From assembly GCF_947179515.1 (NCBI RefSeq), contig NC_067492.1, positions 10,673,347 to 10,737,346 of the forward strand: a stretch of DNA of 64,000 bases, given 5' to 3'. Of the stretch, positions 53,725 to 64,000 are shown in pieces (the first letter of the stretch is position 1; every line of letters begins with the position of its first letter). Source of the stretch: Apodemus sylvaticus. Lineage: Eukaryota > Chordata > Mammalia > Rodentia > Muridae. The translations under genes were made by a program, and so were the position numbers. The notes beneath the pieces are model-generated. The model was not told where the DNA came from. It did not search any database and worked only from the letters and a program-made list of their open reading frames with translations.

Positions 53725-53965
53725 TGGGGGCCTGGTGGCCTGCTGGTAAGTCCAATGTTTAAGACAGAGATATAGGAGATTCCCCAGAGCAAGCTGGCTG
53801 GCTCTGAGTTCAATTAAGAGACCCTGGCTCAAGCGAATGAAGTGGAACATGACTGAGGAAAACTCCCAAGAGCAGCCTTAAGCCTTTATATGCACACACA
53901 TATAGTTTCATGCACACACGGGAACACCTATATGCATGCATGTGCACCATACACAGTCAAACAAA
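53725..53965 (+). mobile_element. RSINE1/B4 SINE, diverged
   Basis: AGCAAGCTGGCTGGCTCTGA, TTAAGAGACCCTGGCTCAAG, GACTGAGGAAAACTCCCAAG, then a CACACACATATAG tail. The ID-like head is barely recognisable. Confidence 0.65.
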
Positions 53966-53989
53966 GGAACAGGCAAACAAGTAATGGTA

Positions 53990-54425
53990 AATGACTGGCC
54001 GGTCCTGTTTGTGTCGGCTTTCTCATTTAACCTCTCTTAAGCTGTTCTGTGGTCGGTCCAAAAGAATTAAATCCAAATGGACTCAATCAGTGCCGACACA
54101 TGTCTGTAAAGCACAGGCTCTCACAGTGAGAATTTAAATTAGTCTTCAGCAGAGCCTCTCAGTCCCGAAAATTGAAATCATGAGTCGTGGAGGCAATAAA
54201 ATACCCATGAAATGCACTCATAGCCCAGGGATAATTTTTTTCTGTAATTGCACTTTCATTTTTAGGACTAGTCCTTCAGTTCCGGTGCACAGGGAAAGCT
54301 TTCCACCTCAAGGTGCAGTAGCCGTTGGATAACTTCTCCAAGACGAGGGGGACTGCCAAAGGAGGAGTGTCCAGCCGCAGATCTGTAATCGATCCTTCTC
54401 CTTGAGGTGACATTTGATGCGTCCC
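53990..54425. promoter_or_regulatory. Candidate conserved block
   Basis: Repeat-free, with AAAAGAATTAAATCC (54060), GAGAATTTAAATTAGTC (54129), GCAATAAAATACCC (54194) and TGTAATTGCAC (54243), plus surviving CpGs. Motif density suggests a conserved element; unproven. Confidence 0.3.
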
Positions 54426-55745
54426 TATGTAGTCTAGGGGGAAACGTGGATACATAGAGCTGTGGTGGTTGGCTGCCAGATTCCTAGTGACTCAGACAAG
54501 CTGGGTTAAAACTCAAGTCCATACCTCATCCTGGTCTGCTCGAATGACTGGTGCATGCTGCTGCCTTAAGGAGCAAGGTCTACATCATACATTTCTTCTG
54601 AAGTTTACATATAAAGTTTGGGAGCTATGAAGTTCACGGTGATCATATACTTTCTGTCTCACGACCTCTGCCTAGGCCTTTCTGAACTCATGGTTAACCT
54701 TTATAGAATAGCTCAGTTACTCTGGCATCTAGTAAGCTTACAAAGATCCTTGGATGGCAGCATCATTGCCTCCTTTTCTGTCTACCTTGTATCAAGTCTT
54801 TTGTGTTTTATCTGCTCATCACACGGATCTGTTGCCCTTAAGAAGAGGATAAATCTGGAGCTTATGTGGGCCATCCCACAGTATGAACGTTGGCTCCTAT
54901 ACATGGTACCCTGCTCTATAAAACCTTAATCAATACCTCCCTTAGAAGCCATTGTTCTCATTCAGTTAGCCAGGATGTACCTGCCTGTTCAACTAACAAG
55001 TCAATAAACTTACACTAAAGCATCTACCACATGCTAAAGGTTGGGCCAGTGTTGTGCTGCCCAAATGTAGTATATGACCTTGGGAGTCTGTCTCTTGGGG
55101 GAGGAATACACTGAGACAAAAAGCTTTAACTGAGAGTCACTAATACCCACAAAGGGCACAGCAGCACCCACCAATAGGGCAAGGGGTGGGGTGGGGGAGG
55201 CATGTTCTACCCATCAGTGGAGGAACTGTAGTTTCCAGAGTCTTCATGTGTTAGCAGCTGCAGACAGTATTTATGTACAGCTCCTAATTTATTTTAATGT
55301 TGCTTTACTTTTTTTGTTGTTGTTGTTGTTGCCTTGGGAAGATCAGTCTTATATCACAAGATGATAGGTTAGTGGATATTATTTTTGAGCTGAAAGTTTG
55401 GGTGAAGGATGAAAGATTTGAGATAAAAAGGATAAATACTGTCTCCACCCAACTTCCCGAGCTCACATTGGTAGTTTGAACTAAGCTTGGCATATTTACA
55501 CCCCGGCAGTTGGTGGATTCTGTTAAGCTGTGCTTCTCCCCTTCTTTCTAGGGAGCTGATTGTTCAACATTGGCTAATCTGCTCTGGAGAAAGGTTCTTC
55601 TCAGGTTGGCATTGAACTTTGTTTTAAAGAAAGATGGGGAATTTTTCAAACAAAGAGGGGTGCAGAGTAGACCACAGATATCACTCTGAAGACTGGCTGC
55701 CCCCTAATTTAGAACAGTTGTTAGCAAGGAAAACAGCGAAGGTGA
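54426..55745. other. Unique non-coding sequence
   Basis: No gene supported. The 103-codon frame at 54618-54929 has hydrophobic stretches but no homology I recognise. A TTG run lies at 55312-55330. A weak L2-like word occurs near 55020. Confidence 0.45.
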
Positions 55746-55749
55746 GGAT

Positions 55750-56344
55750 GTGCACAAACAGGACTTAACACTTGTTGCTAGGGAATGTAGGGTAGTCCAG
55801 TCACCATGGACACAAAAATGGGAGTTCAAAAAAAAAAAACACACAAAGGCCAAAAACCCTCAAAATGAACATATGATATGGTCCACTTATCCATTCTATG
55901 ACCCAGTTGTATCACATCTGAATATTCACTCCCAAAGATTTCAAGCTTGTGTGTCGCAGAGACCTGTGTCCATTTGGCATTTACTTTAGCACAGTTCTCA
56001 AGAGTAAATGCACAGAACCAACCTTCCCATCTAACCACAGAGGAGTAGATAGGGAAAATGGGGCATAACTGCATGATGGAGCATGTTTTCTCATGAAGAT
56101 GAAATGAATTAGATGTTTGAAAGGAAATGGATACGACCAGAGATAAGTATATTAAGCAAATTGCTAGTTTTGGGAGAAAAAAAACATTCCATGTTTTCTC
56201 TTATGGGTGGCGCTCAGATCTCATATAGATAGATGAGATCACATGTGGCAGGGAAGTAGAGTCATAACCAAAACAGGGACCAAAGGGGACCAAATAGAGG
56301 AGTGAAATAGAAGATAGTGGTGGGGAAAAGGGTGGGTGTTTCCA
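55750..56344 (+). mobile_element. LINE-1 3' UTR (old L1)
   Basis: Ordered words: GGTAGTCCAGTCACCATGGA, CATATGATATGGTCCACTTA, GACCTGTGTCCATTTGGCAT, TAAGTATATTAAGCAAATTG, AACATTCCATGTTTTCTCTT, ATGGGTGGCGCTCAGATCTC. This is the terminal part of a rodent/mammalian L1. No ORF survives. Confidence 0.8.
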
Positions 56345-56552
56345 AAATTGGTTTCATGAGTATTTTGTTTGCATGCATGCAAATGTACTACTTGTGTGCC
56401 CGGTACCCATGGAGACCGGAAGAGGGTGCTGGATCCTCTGGAAATGGAATTATGAATGGTTGTGAGTAGCCGTGTGGGTGCCAGGAACTAAACCCAGGTC
56501 CTCTGCAAGAGCATGGAGTGCTATTTACTGCTGATCCATCTCCACAGCCTTC
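56345..56552 (-). mobile_element. B3-type SINE
   Basis: ACCGGAAGAGGGTGCTGGAT, CTCTGGAAATGGAATTATGA, CGTGTGGGTGCCAGGAACTA, CAGGTCCTCTGCAAGAGCAT, TGCTGATCCATCTCCACAGC. Near full length. Confidence 0.9.
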
Positions 56553-56784
56553 AAATACTATTGTTTAAAAAAGGGGGGTTACAGAAAATGCCCATGGGAT
56601 GACAACCATTCAATTTGTCTCTAAAGAGTTCTAGAACCAACTAGGACGGAGAGGGGTCAATTGTCCTAAAATGTATTTATGTTCTTTATCATGCAGGCTA
56701 TTTGGTAACCAAGGGAAAGATCTCCTGTAGCTCCTCTTGAGGAAGGTCAGCAACTTCACATTGGAATTGGGTTTTACATGGGAG

Positions 56785-57222
56785 GAATCATTACATATCC
56801 TGCTACAGTTTGACTGTGGATGACACAGCCTTGGGTATGTGGGCGTAGGGAGTGGATACTGGTCATACCAGATGATGGGACAATTAATATTATCAAGTTG
56901 TATCCACTTTGGGTTGATATGTTCAGTTCTAAGATGTTAAGCAGGCAAATGGCATCAGCCAGAGGACCTTCCTGGGTCAGCCCCCTCCCGGTGATGAGTT
57001 ACATGGGGTATATAAACTCAGCTACCTGACCCAATTGGAAGCCAACTACAATGCTAGACAAGACCAAGCAGAGACCAGGATGAGCAGATTTCCACAGACA
57101 GGAATCCCAACAGCCCTTACCTCCTTCCAGGCTCTTGTCTAATTCCTATAAACCTTTGTGGTTAAGGCAGAGTCATGTGACCAGATAGTCTTTCTTTGTT
57201 ATCATTAATTCCTGACTAATAG
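56785..57222 (+). mobile_element. Possible MaLR/ERVL-type LTR
   Basis: Starts near CTACAGTTTGACTGTGGATG, has a TATA-like GGGGTATATAAACTC at 57006, and ends with ATTCCTGACTAATAG, similar to ERVL-type LTR ends. The middle matches no family I can name. Confidence 0.4.
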
Positions 57223-58004
57223 ACTCCACATCTTTAATAACAGACCAAAATACTCTCTGACCTAAAACGTAGGTTTTAAACTCTCATCTAGCCAACTCAT
57301 AAAGCCCAACTCAGAGACCTCCTGACTCATGAAGACTTTGTATTGTCCTCTAGCTTAATCTCCATTTTTACATGTTTTCCCTGTCCCTCTCATGGGACTT
57401 GTACTTTTCATAATACAGAATTGCAAGCACCTTGTTCCCAGGCAATGATTCTTCTGACAGCCACTTCTTTCCTTGTCCTAAAAACCCGTTTTGATAAGGG
57501 TTCCCCCTTCTCAAGGCCTTCGGGAGACAGTGAGGCACAGCTTCTACCAAATTCATGAGTGAGGACTTGCTTGAAAGTTGCAGGGTTTTGGACTGACCTC
57601 TGTGTTGCTGGTGATACTGAAATAGATACGGGGTTTCCCCAAGACAAACTCAAAACAAGTCATGTTACAGAGTCCTTATCCTGATCATTGTAGAGGTGTT
57701 GGAAAGACAGGAACAGAGTCAGGAGTAGGGAAGGCAGAGAAGGAGAAATCAGTCTCACATGGTTCCAAAAGTTTCTAGAAGAAGCAAGTGAGCTTAAAGA
57801 GGGAAAGGAGAGCTGGGCGCTCATGGCCAGCCTCGTCCTTGCATGCCGTGCTGACAAACAAATTCCCTCCCCACCACCCTAGGATAATTTTAGCTGCTAT
57901 ATAAAGCTTAAGAAAACTCCTTGATTTTTCATAAATGAAACAGTTCTATGAAACTTTGAGCTCTTTTCTCACATAGATACTGAGAAATGCTTAAGGAAAT
58001 TTGA
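57223..58004. other. Unique non-coding sequence
   Basis: No gene or clear repeat. Confidence 0.45.
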
Positions 58005-58007
58005 CTT

Positions 58008-58151
58008 GGGGCTGAAGAGATGGCTTGGCCATTAAGAATGCATATTGGAGAGGATCTGAGTTCTATTCCTAGCACCAACATTGGGTGGTTCACAATCACC
58101 TGTAAGTGTGGCTCAAGGGCATCCAATGACCTTCTGGTCTCTTCAGGCATG

Positions 58152-58188
<37 letters not shown>

Positions 58189-58192
58189 TCAA
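58008..58192 (+). mobile_element. B3-type SINE with CA tail
   Basis: GGGGCTGAAGAGATGGCTTG, GCCATTAAGAATGCATATTG, GGATCTGAGTTCTATTCCTA, then a CA run at 58155-58187. Confidence 0.9.
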
Positions 58193-58322
58193 ATAAGCCA
58201 TTAGATGATTTTTGAAAGCTAAACTCAAAGGCCTCCAGTCTCATGGCACCCTTGTTCTAGTGGTAAACATCCTTTTGCTTAAATGAGTTAGAAGAGTCTG
58301 CTGTTTCAGGTGACAATAGCTA

Positions 58323-58342
58323 CGTTTAGGGAAGCCTAAACG
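58323..58342. other. Perfect 8-bp hairpin with 4-nt loop
   Basis: CGTTTAGG, GAAG, CCTAAACG. Compact stem-loop in unique sequence; followed by CCCCC rather than a T-run. Confidence 0.9.
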
Positions 58343-59149
58343 CCCCCGGCTTCCCAATAGCTTTGAGAATACTGAGAATAAAGAACCACACAGGCAGTAA
58401 GAGGAAAAGAGTTCAGTTTTAAAGTGGCAGAGAGAGAAAGTAGTCATGATGAAAGAAGAAAGGAAAAAAAGGCAACAAAGGAAGACAGATGGGGCCTGTT
58501 TAAGGCATCTATTGATTTAAACTATTTTATTATATCAGTATGTGCTCAAAAGGAACCAGGGCTGACAAGTTAATGAACTCTAGTTAGAAATTTCCAGACG
58601 AAACTGAGACCTGCATTAGCGCCATCCTTATCCTAATCATGCGAGACCTCGCCTTGCAAAAATGTCTTGATCACATTACAAGGGAGCCCAGATTATCCGC
58701 AGTAACAACAACCATCCATCAAACACTAAGGAGACAAAAGTTGGGGAAAGGCAACGTAATGGTGGTGGGAGGTGTTGAATGTAGACCCTGGTGGGCTAGG
58801 ATGAAAGGCCAGGCTCTCCACTGGGTAGCTGTGCCAGCCTGGGTGAGCCTTTGACTCTCCTGCTGCTCTTGCATGGGGGTAAGTAGAGAGCCCACTTCTG
58901 AGTCGAAAAGGCAAGGGCTATAGATCGCTTACATTTCCATGTTTCCTTTAATTTGTGGGATAGTTCAAATGGGTCAGAACCCGGAGGTTCTTTCAAACTT
59001 GGGAGTCCTGACAGCAGCACCATGTAACATCCACAGTCAAGTTCCAAGAACCTGCAGCAGCGCTGAAATCGTTTGCGAGCTTACTGACATCCACGCTTAC
59101 CTGTGGCGGGTGCTTTTATTCTTAAAAGGCTGAAGGATGACAACAACAA

Positions 59150-59172
59150 TGACGACGACGACGACGATGACA
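59150..59172. repeat. GAC/GAT trinucleotide repeat
   Basis: Six or so GAC units with CpG at each junction, next to ACAACAACAATGAC. Confidence 0.9.
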
Positions 59173-59254
59173 ACGGCTTTAAATTTCTGTAAAAATCTCT
59201 TTGCTTTTCCTCTCTGATATTATAGTTTTTAAAAGCCCCATGCCTGTGCATTCC

Positions 59255-59573
59255 TGTGTTTGTGTGTGTGCACGCATGTGTGTAGAAGCGTGCACATATA
59301 TGCACACACATATATGAGTGTGTATACACCCATGTGCACATGGATTCCAGAGACTGACTTCATGTGTTCTGCTTCTGCACTCTACCTTATTCTCCTGAGA
59401 TAGAACCTTTCACTGAACCTGGGCACTAGGCTGGCAGTCACCAAATCCAGGAAACCTTCTATTGCCCCTCGCACAGTGCTGAGGTTTATAAGTGGGTACT
59501 GGGGATTTGCATGTAGAGCTTCACATATACCCACCAAGGGCTCTTACCTTCTGAGCCCTCTCTCCAGCCTTGA
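59255..59573 (-). mobile_element. RSINE1/B4 SINE
   Basis: Plus-strand order: TGTGTGTGTGCACGCATGTG tail, GGATTCCAGAGACTGACTTC, CCTGAGATAGAACCTTTCAC, GCACTAGGCTGGCAGTCACC, CAGTGCTGAGGTTTATAAG, CTCTTACCTTCTGAGCCCTC, TCTCCAGCC. Full-length inverted copy. Confidence 0.85.
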
Positions 59574-59990
59574 TATTCCATTTTTAAATGATTCATAAAA
59601 CATAAAAATAGGTATTTATTGAACTCCAACATGTCTCAGGCACCAAGAGGCAGAGTTATAGACCAAATCATTTGAATAATAATAAAAAAAAATCTGTCCC
59701 TTAAGAAGCAGACATGGTAGTGGGTTTATTATTTAAGATTAGGCTGTTTGTCCAGATCTAAATATTCTTTGGGGGACTACAGGAACTAGAAAGGCTCTGT
59801 GCAGGACCAGCCTCTGCCTCCGCAGCTGAACCAAGCATGGACACCTGGCCTGGCTGAGTTTGCATCCATCGGTCACTCATGCCAACGGCCCCACGAGTGA
59901 CTGGCAATGGGACTAAGCTGTACTGACCTGGCAGACACCAAGGTCACTTAGGAGGTCACTTGAGATCTCCCTAGAGGACTGCAGTACTCT
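59574..59990. other. Unique non-coding sequence
   Basis: Contains AGGTCA at 59941 and 59953 (direct repeat, 6-base spacer) and AT-rich sequence near 59630-59690. Confidence 0.45.
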
Positions 59991-59991
59991 C

Positions 59992-60345
59992 CTGGCTGGC
60001 TTTGTGTGTCAACTTGACACAGGCTGGAGTTATCACAGAGAAAGGAGCTTCAGTTGGGGAAGTGCCTCCATGAGATCCAGCTGTGGGGCATTTTTTCAAT
60101 TAGTGATCAAGAAGGGAGGGCCCCTTGTGAGTAGTGAATCCCTGGGCTGTTGGTACTGGGTTCTATAAGAAAGCAAGGCAGAGGAAGCAAGTCAGTAACA
60201 TGGCCTCTGCATCAGCTTCTGCTTCCTGACTTCATCTGGTGATGAACAGCAGTGTGGAAGTGTAAGCTGAATAAACCTTTTCCTCCCCATCATGCTTCTT
60301 TGTCATGATGTTTGTGCAGGAATAGAAACCCTGACTAAGACAAGT
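59992..60345 (+). mobile_element. Rodent ERVL/MaLR-type solo LTR
   Basis: TGGCTTTGTGTGTCAACTTG, CACAGGCTGGAGTTATCACA, CCTCCATGAGATCCAGCTGT, CAATTAGTGATCAAGAAGGG, GTTCTATAAGAAAGCAAGGC, poly(A) signal AATAAA at 60269-60274, AGGAATAGAAACCCTGACTA. The best-preserved copy of this family here; shows what the 32.1 and 34.1 kb copies looked like before the microsatellites. Confidence 0.88.
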
Positions 60346-60499
60346 ACCATGACTATTTGGCCATAGGGGTTCCAGCCTGAAGGGGGAGCATGTTCCACCT
60401 ATAGTTGACGGAGGAGCTAACCCAGGGCCACACTGAAGTGCATAGTAAGAACATATATGTAGAACAGCACACGTTCATGGGAAATTCCTTCCTTACTAT

Positions 60500-60658
60500 A
60501 GAAGAAGAAAAATAGGAGAGCAGAGTGGGGAGGAGAGCAATGACGAGCAAAGGGAAGGTGAGGCAAAGGTAGGGGTGAGGGGAGAAGGGAAGGGAGGAGA
60601 GAGGAGAGAAGAGGGAGAAGAGAAGGAATAGGGAAGGGAAAGATAAAGAAAGAAATCC
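60500..60658. repeat. GA-rich purine tract
   Basis: GGAAGGGAGGAGAGAGGAGA-type purine sequence. The 130-codon minus frame is its translation. Confidence 0.93.
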
Positions 60659-60705
60659 ATGGAAAGCAGCGCAATGTCTGTACACATTAAAAACAGTTTT
60701 AGGAG

Positions 60706-60846
60706 CTGAACAGCGGTGGCACACACCTTTAATCCCAGCACACAAGAGGCAGGGGCAGGCAGATCTCTTGGAGTTCCAGTCCTTCCTGGTCTAAAGAGTG
60801 AGTTCCAGGACAGGCAGAGCTATACAGTGAGAGCCTGTCTCAAAAA
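60706..60846 (+). mobile_element. B1 SINE
   Basis: GCGGTGGCACACACCTTTAA, TCCCAGCACACAAGAGGCAG, AGTGAGTTCCAGGACAGGCA, GAGCCTGTCTCAAAAAA. Confidence 0.95.
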
Positions 60847-60985
60847 ATCATATATGTATATATGTATATGTGTGTGTATATATATATATATACACACATA
60901 TATATATACCAACATATGTATATACATACCAATATATATAAATATATACATATTTACAATTTTATATGTATATATGCATATTTAC
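60847..60985. repeat. TA/TATG repeat with palindrome
   Basis: Grown from the B1 tail. Around 60865-60908 TGTGTGTATATA faces TATATACACACA, giving a long inverted repeat. Confidence 0.93.
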
Positions 60986-60999
60986 ATATATAATGTTAT

Positions 61000-61187
61000 A
61001 ATTGTGATCATTTTGCCTACATACATGTTTGTGTACATGTATGCATATCCCTGGTGCCTGAAGAGGCATCCCCTACACCTGGAGTTATAGACAATTGTTA
61101 GCCACCATGTGGGTGCTGGGGATTGAACCTGGGTCCTTGAAAATATCAGCCAGAGCTCTTAACTACTGAGTCATCTCTCCAGCCCCA
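61000..61187 (-). mobile_element. B3-type SINE
   Basis: CCTGGTGCCTGAAGAGGCAT, CACCTGGAGTTATAGACAAT, GCCACCATGTGGGTGCTGGG, GATTGAACCTGGGTCCTTGA, GCTCTTAACTACTGAGTCAT, CTCTCCAGCCCC. Confidence 0.92.
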
Positions 61188-62740
61188 GGCTACACATTTG
61201 ATTTGACAGATATTATTATGGCTTGCCAGCTAGCAGAAGAGATACGGTTCAGTTTTTTAAAATCAATAAACACAAAAATCACGCAGCCACACAGAAAATG
61301 TTCATCAGATAATACACAGAAAATTACAGTGCCCTCTCGCATTTCTACATATTTATACACAGGCAATGTGCTGGGATGAGAAATCAAAAGGACTGCTCAC
61401 TGAGGGCTTTGCTGAGGGAATTGCAATAATTTTATTTTTCCCCCCAAAAATGATTTTAATGCTGTCACAGATTTTATAACACAAAAGCTTTAAAAAAGCA
61501 TATGGTCCTAGCTCTGTTTTTATTAGTCTGTATTGTAATGAATGTTGAAGTCTGGTCTGGAAATTAAATTTGCTTTGGAAATAAAGGGTCTAATTATTGT
61601 TCTAAGTTTTAATCACCAGCTTGTGTAGTCTGAGCAGACAGTCTGGGAAGACCCGGGGTGGATCTGACAGAATTATTGAGAACAGAGTGTCTGGGCTAAA
61701 AGAAGGCTACTTCTGTTGCCCCTTGTTTGAACCAGATCAGAGAGGGAATGTCCAATCATGTCCGCCATACTGGCTGTCTTGGTCTGACCACAGAGACATG
61801 GTAGGATGGGTTGGTAGGAGGAGCCAGAAACAAAGCGAAGAGGAAGGCCGGTGTGCCAGTGAGTAAGGAAATGGGGGAGGAGCAAGATGCAGCCTTGTAC
61901 AGCTTAGACAGTGACAACTCAAAGCCTCAAGTCCACAAGGTGTAGCCAGAGCTTCCGCCTTTGAGACGGCCTGCTCAAACTATCAGTTTAACTTTATTCA
62001 TGCTCCTAATAGCAGGTGGACGGATGTTAGGGAAGGCAAGACTGCTCACTGGTACCTTGTCCTCAGAGTTTGGCACTTGGAGCTCTGTTAGTATGGTGTC
62101 CTTTCCTTAACCAAGGGACAGGAATTAGGAAATGCATTTCTACAATGCCATCACTGTCATGGGCTGTATACGCCTTAACTTCTGGTATTTCCCTCTCTGC
62201 TTCCTTCTGAAGTCTTTGGGTAGGCTCCATCTCCCACCCTAGCCTTGAGCAGAGTTATCAGGCAGAAACCCAGGGCAAATATACCACTGTAGCTTTTCAT
62301 GCTCTGTGTTGTCTAGATCCAGTTTAAGAATTCTAGAATCCCCGGACGGCAGTCTTCTATTACATGTTAAGTCACACCCCTCCTCGCCTCCCAGGTAGAA
62401 GCCAAGCCATGTGGCTCAGTGTTGTAGGGACAGGGCACGGCTCTTACGTGGTCACACAAGGCAAAACACAGAGTTGGCGGGACTGATTATGACAAGGAAA
62501 GTTCCTGTGTCCATAAGGGATGTCCAGACAGACAGCAGCATGGTTCTCTGACATAGGAAGTGGTTGGTCTGTTCACTGCTGATTGCTCACGGGTAAAAGA
62601 TACATAATAGGTCTTCAATAGTGGCAAACAAAAACTATTGACCTTTTGAGACAAAAAAAATGTAATTACTATGCAATTGAGCAACAGAAAATAGCCTTGA
62701 AAAATAAAATGTTTTAAGTACTTAAATGCTTCACACTAAG
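61188..62740. other. Unique non-coding sequence
   Basis: No gene supported. The 61380-61640 part is listed separately. Confidence 0.5.
61380..61640. promoter_or_regulatory. Candidate conserved AT-rich block
   Basis: Repeat-free with TGCAATAATTTTATTTTTCC (61421), ATTGTAATGAATGTTG (61532), GGAAATTAAATTTGC (61558) and GTCTAATTATTGTTC (61587). Strong resemblance in texture to deeply conserved enhancers. Not tested. Confidence 0.35.
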
Positions 62741-62744
62741 GACT

Positions 62745-62862
62745 AAATATGGGCTCTACTTAACCACTGGCCTTGTCATTTCGAAGCTGTGATCCTCAGT
62801 TTACACATCTTTAGTATGGGATGACAGCCCTTCATAGGCCCAGGTGATATGTTGATTTATAT
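62745..62862 (+). mobile_element. MIR SINE, diverged
   Basis: GGGCTCTACTTAACCACTGG, GATCCTCAGTTTACACATCT, TTAGTATGGGATGACAG follow the MIR core order. Confidence 0.55.
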
Positions 62863-63179
62863 CTATAGACATAGGAAGCAATAGACAAACCAAGCCAGGG
62901 GTTGCTAACCTTTATCTATAACGTACAAAATGATCATAATTGGCTTTGTCAGCCATGATAGCTCTGTTGCAACTCCTCAGCTCTGTCTTTAAACTAGAGA
63001 ACCCGTGAATGGACAAGGCTGTGTCCCCATAAATTTTTACTGCTGAAAACAGTTGACAGGTCAGGTCTGGTATCACTGGAAACTTTTATTCTAAACATCT
63101 GCCTATAAGAGCTAGAAGCTTCAAAATTTTTGGCAAGAAACTTGGCAGAGTTCCTTGATTTGCAGGAAGCATTTTCTTT
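62863..63179. other. Unique non-coding sequence
   Basis: Nothing recognised. Confidence 0.45.
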
Positions 63180-63181
63180 TC

Positions 63182-63385
63182 TTAAAATGATTTATGTGTG
63201 TGTTTGTGTACGAGTTTACGAATGCAGTGCCCAGAGGGCCTAAAAGGACACATCAGATCCCTTGTGGTTGGCGTTAAAGGTGTTGGTGAGCAGCCCACAA
63301 TGTGTGGGCTAGGAACTGAATTCCAGTCCTCTGGTAGAGATGTTTAAGTGTTTTTAGTTGTTAAGATACTTTCTTTAGTTCCACA
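63182..63385 (-). mobile_element. B3-type SINE, diverged
   Basis: TGCAGTGCCCAGAGGGCCTA, AGATCCCTTGTGGTTGGCGT, GGGCTAGGAACTGAATTCCA, GTCCTCTGGTAGAGATG in inverted order. Confidence 0.8.
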
Positions 63386-64000
63386 TGAGGCATTTTCTAA
63401 TAGGTAAAATTTCAAAATATCATAGGAACACAGAGTACACCAGATTTAGACCTGTTGAGCTGTGTAGACAATCACATCTTGCTGAAGGACCTCTGACTCT
63501 ACGGAACATTTCTGTACTCCCTTCTATCTCCAGCCCCTTAGACTGGGTAGTGAGTGATACTTTGTTCTAGAGGACAGAGAGGGGGCCCAGACTGGCAGGA
63601 GGAATCATTTGCTCAGGGTTTCTGTCAAACATGGCTTTCAGATCCCTGTGCCTGCTGAGATTAGACCAAGACATAGTCTGCAAATACTCTGGGACTTGGG
63701 GCATGATTTGGTGAGCAGGTGTCACCTGGAAATAGGAAAAATGTTACAAGAAAAGGTCTTGCAAATTGTGCTCGAGGAATGTCAACAGCTTGCGTTTTTT
63801 TGTTCCATTGTTGTCGTGACAACCCTGACATTTCAAGTCACAGCTCTGTGAGGTAGAAGCCTAATAGGTACACAGAGCCACCCAGACACCCTTGGGATGA
63901 GGAAATAACATGTCAGAGTCAACCCCAAAAGACATCAACACAAGATAAGGACATAGAAACTTGACAGAGACTGCCATTGGGAGCCAAAGGCATGTTCTCC
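63386..64000. other. Unique non-coding sequence
   Basis: No gene supported. The small palindrome GTTGTCGTGACAAC lies at 63811-63824 beside a SOX-type CCATTGTTG. Confidence 0.5.

Larger units (their letters stand above)
58193..59254. other. Unique non-coding sequence with a hairpin and a GAC repeat
   Basis: No gene recognised. Holds the hairpin at 58323-58342 and a GAC/GAT triplet repeat at 59150-59170. Confidence 0.5.

Noticed and set aside
57005..57020. Gene promoter at the TATATAAA sequence
   Set aside because: More simply explained as the TATA box of a possible LTR; no transcription unit follows.

Overview
This window looks like non-coding DNA from a murid rodent, most likely mouse (Mus). 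The diagnostic evidence is the repeat content: B1 SINEs in both orientations (one young-looking copy with a target-site duplication), many tRNA-derived B3/B2-type SINEs, composite RSINE1/B4 SINEs, Lx-type LINE-1 3' ends, rodent MaLR/ERVL-type solo LTRs and a URR1-like hAT element. Only one ID element was recognised, and it is decayed, which argues against rat. Older mammalian layers (MIR, L2, L1M) are also present. Family names come from memory of consensus sequences and were not checked by alignment.

I support no protein-coding gene, rRNA, tRNA or CRISPR array. Open frames of 60-216 codons are either translated microsatellites and minisatellites, antisense SINE sequence, or short unsupported frames in unique DNA. 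The window is therefore intergenic, or lies inside a large intron.

Layout. 1-9.1 kb: mostly unique sequence with a 33-bp minisatellite, a GAT repeat, an RSINE1/B4 with a G-rich tail, and a perfect CRE. 9.1-11.5 kb: repeat cluster (AT minisatellite, B1, RSINE1/B4, antisense L1M, a CG/TG alternating tract, B3). 11.5-18.4 kb: mainly unique, with an Lx 3' end, an X-box inside an AT-rich conserved-looking block, and a CATC microsatellite. 18.4-24.3 kb: L1M, LTR, B3, L2, and a second Lx 3' end carrying eleven tandem 30-bp units. 24.3-30.3 kb: MIR, conserved-looking AT-rich blocks and long microsatellites. 30.3-35.9 kb: dense LTR, L2 and MIR remnants, two LTR copies of one family carrying different microsatellites at the same internal point. 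36-45.8 kb: mostly unique, with candidate regulatory motifs (octamer/homeodomain, NRF1, TCF/LEF palindrome). 46-51.5 kb: dense SINEs, a hAT element and a strong CTCF-like motif. 51.5-64 kb: LTRs, SINEs, an L1 and further unique blocks.

The most notable features are the minisatellite born inside an Lx 3' UTR, the CTCF-like site at 48.78 kb, the conserved-looking block at 45.2-45.8 kb, the NRF1-like site at 41.0 kb, and the LTR pair with parallel microsatellites. I found no sign of a novel multi-gene system.
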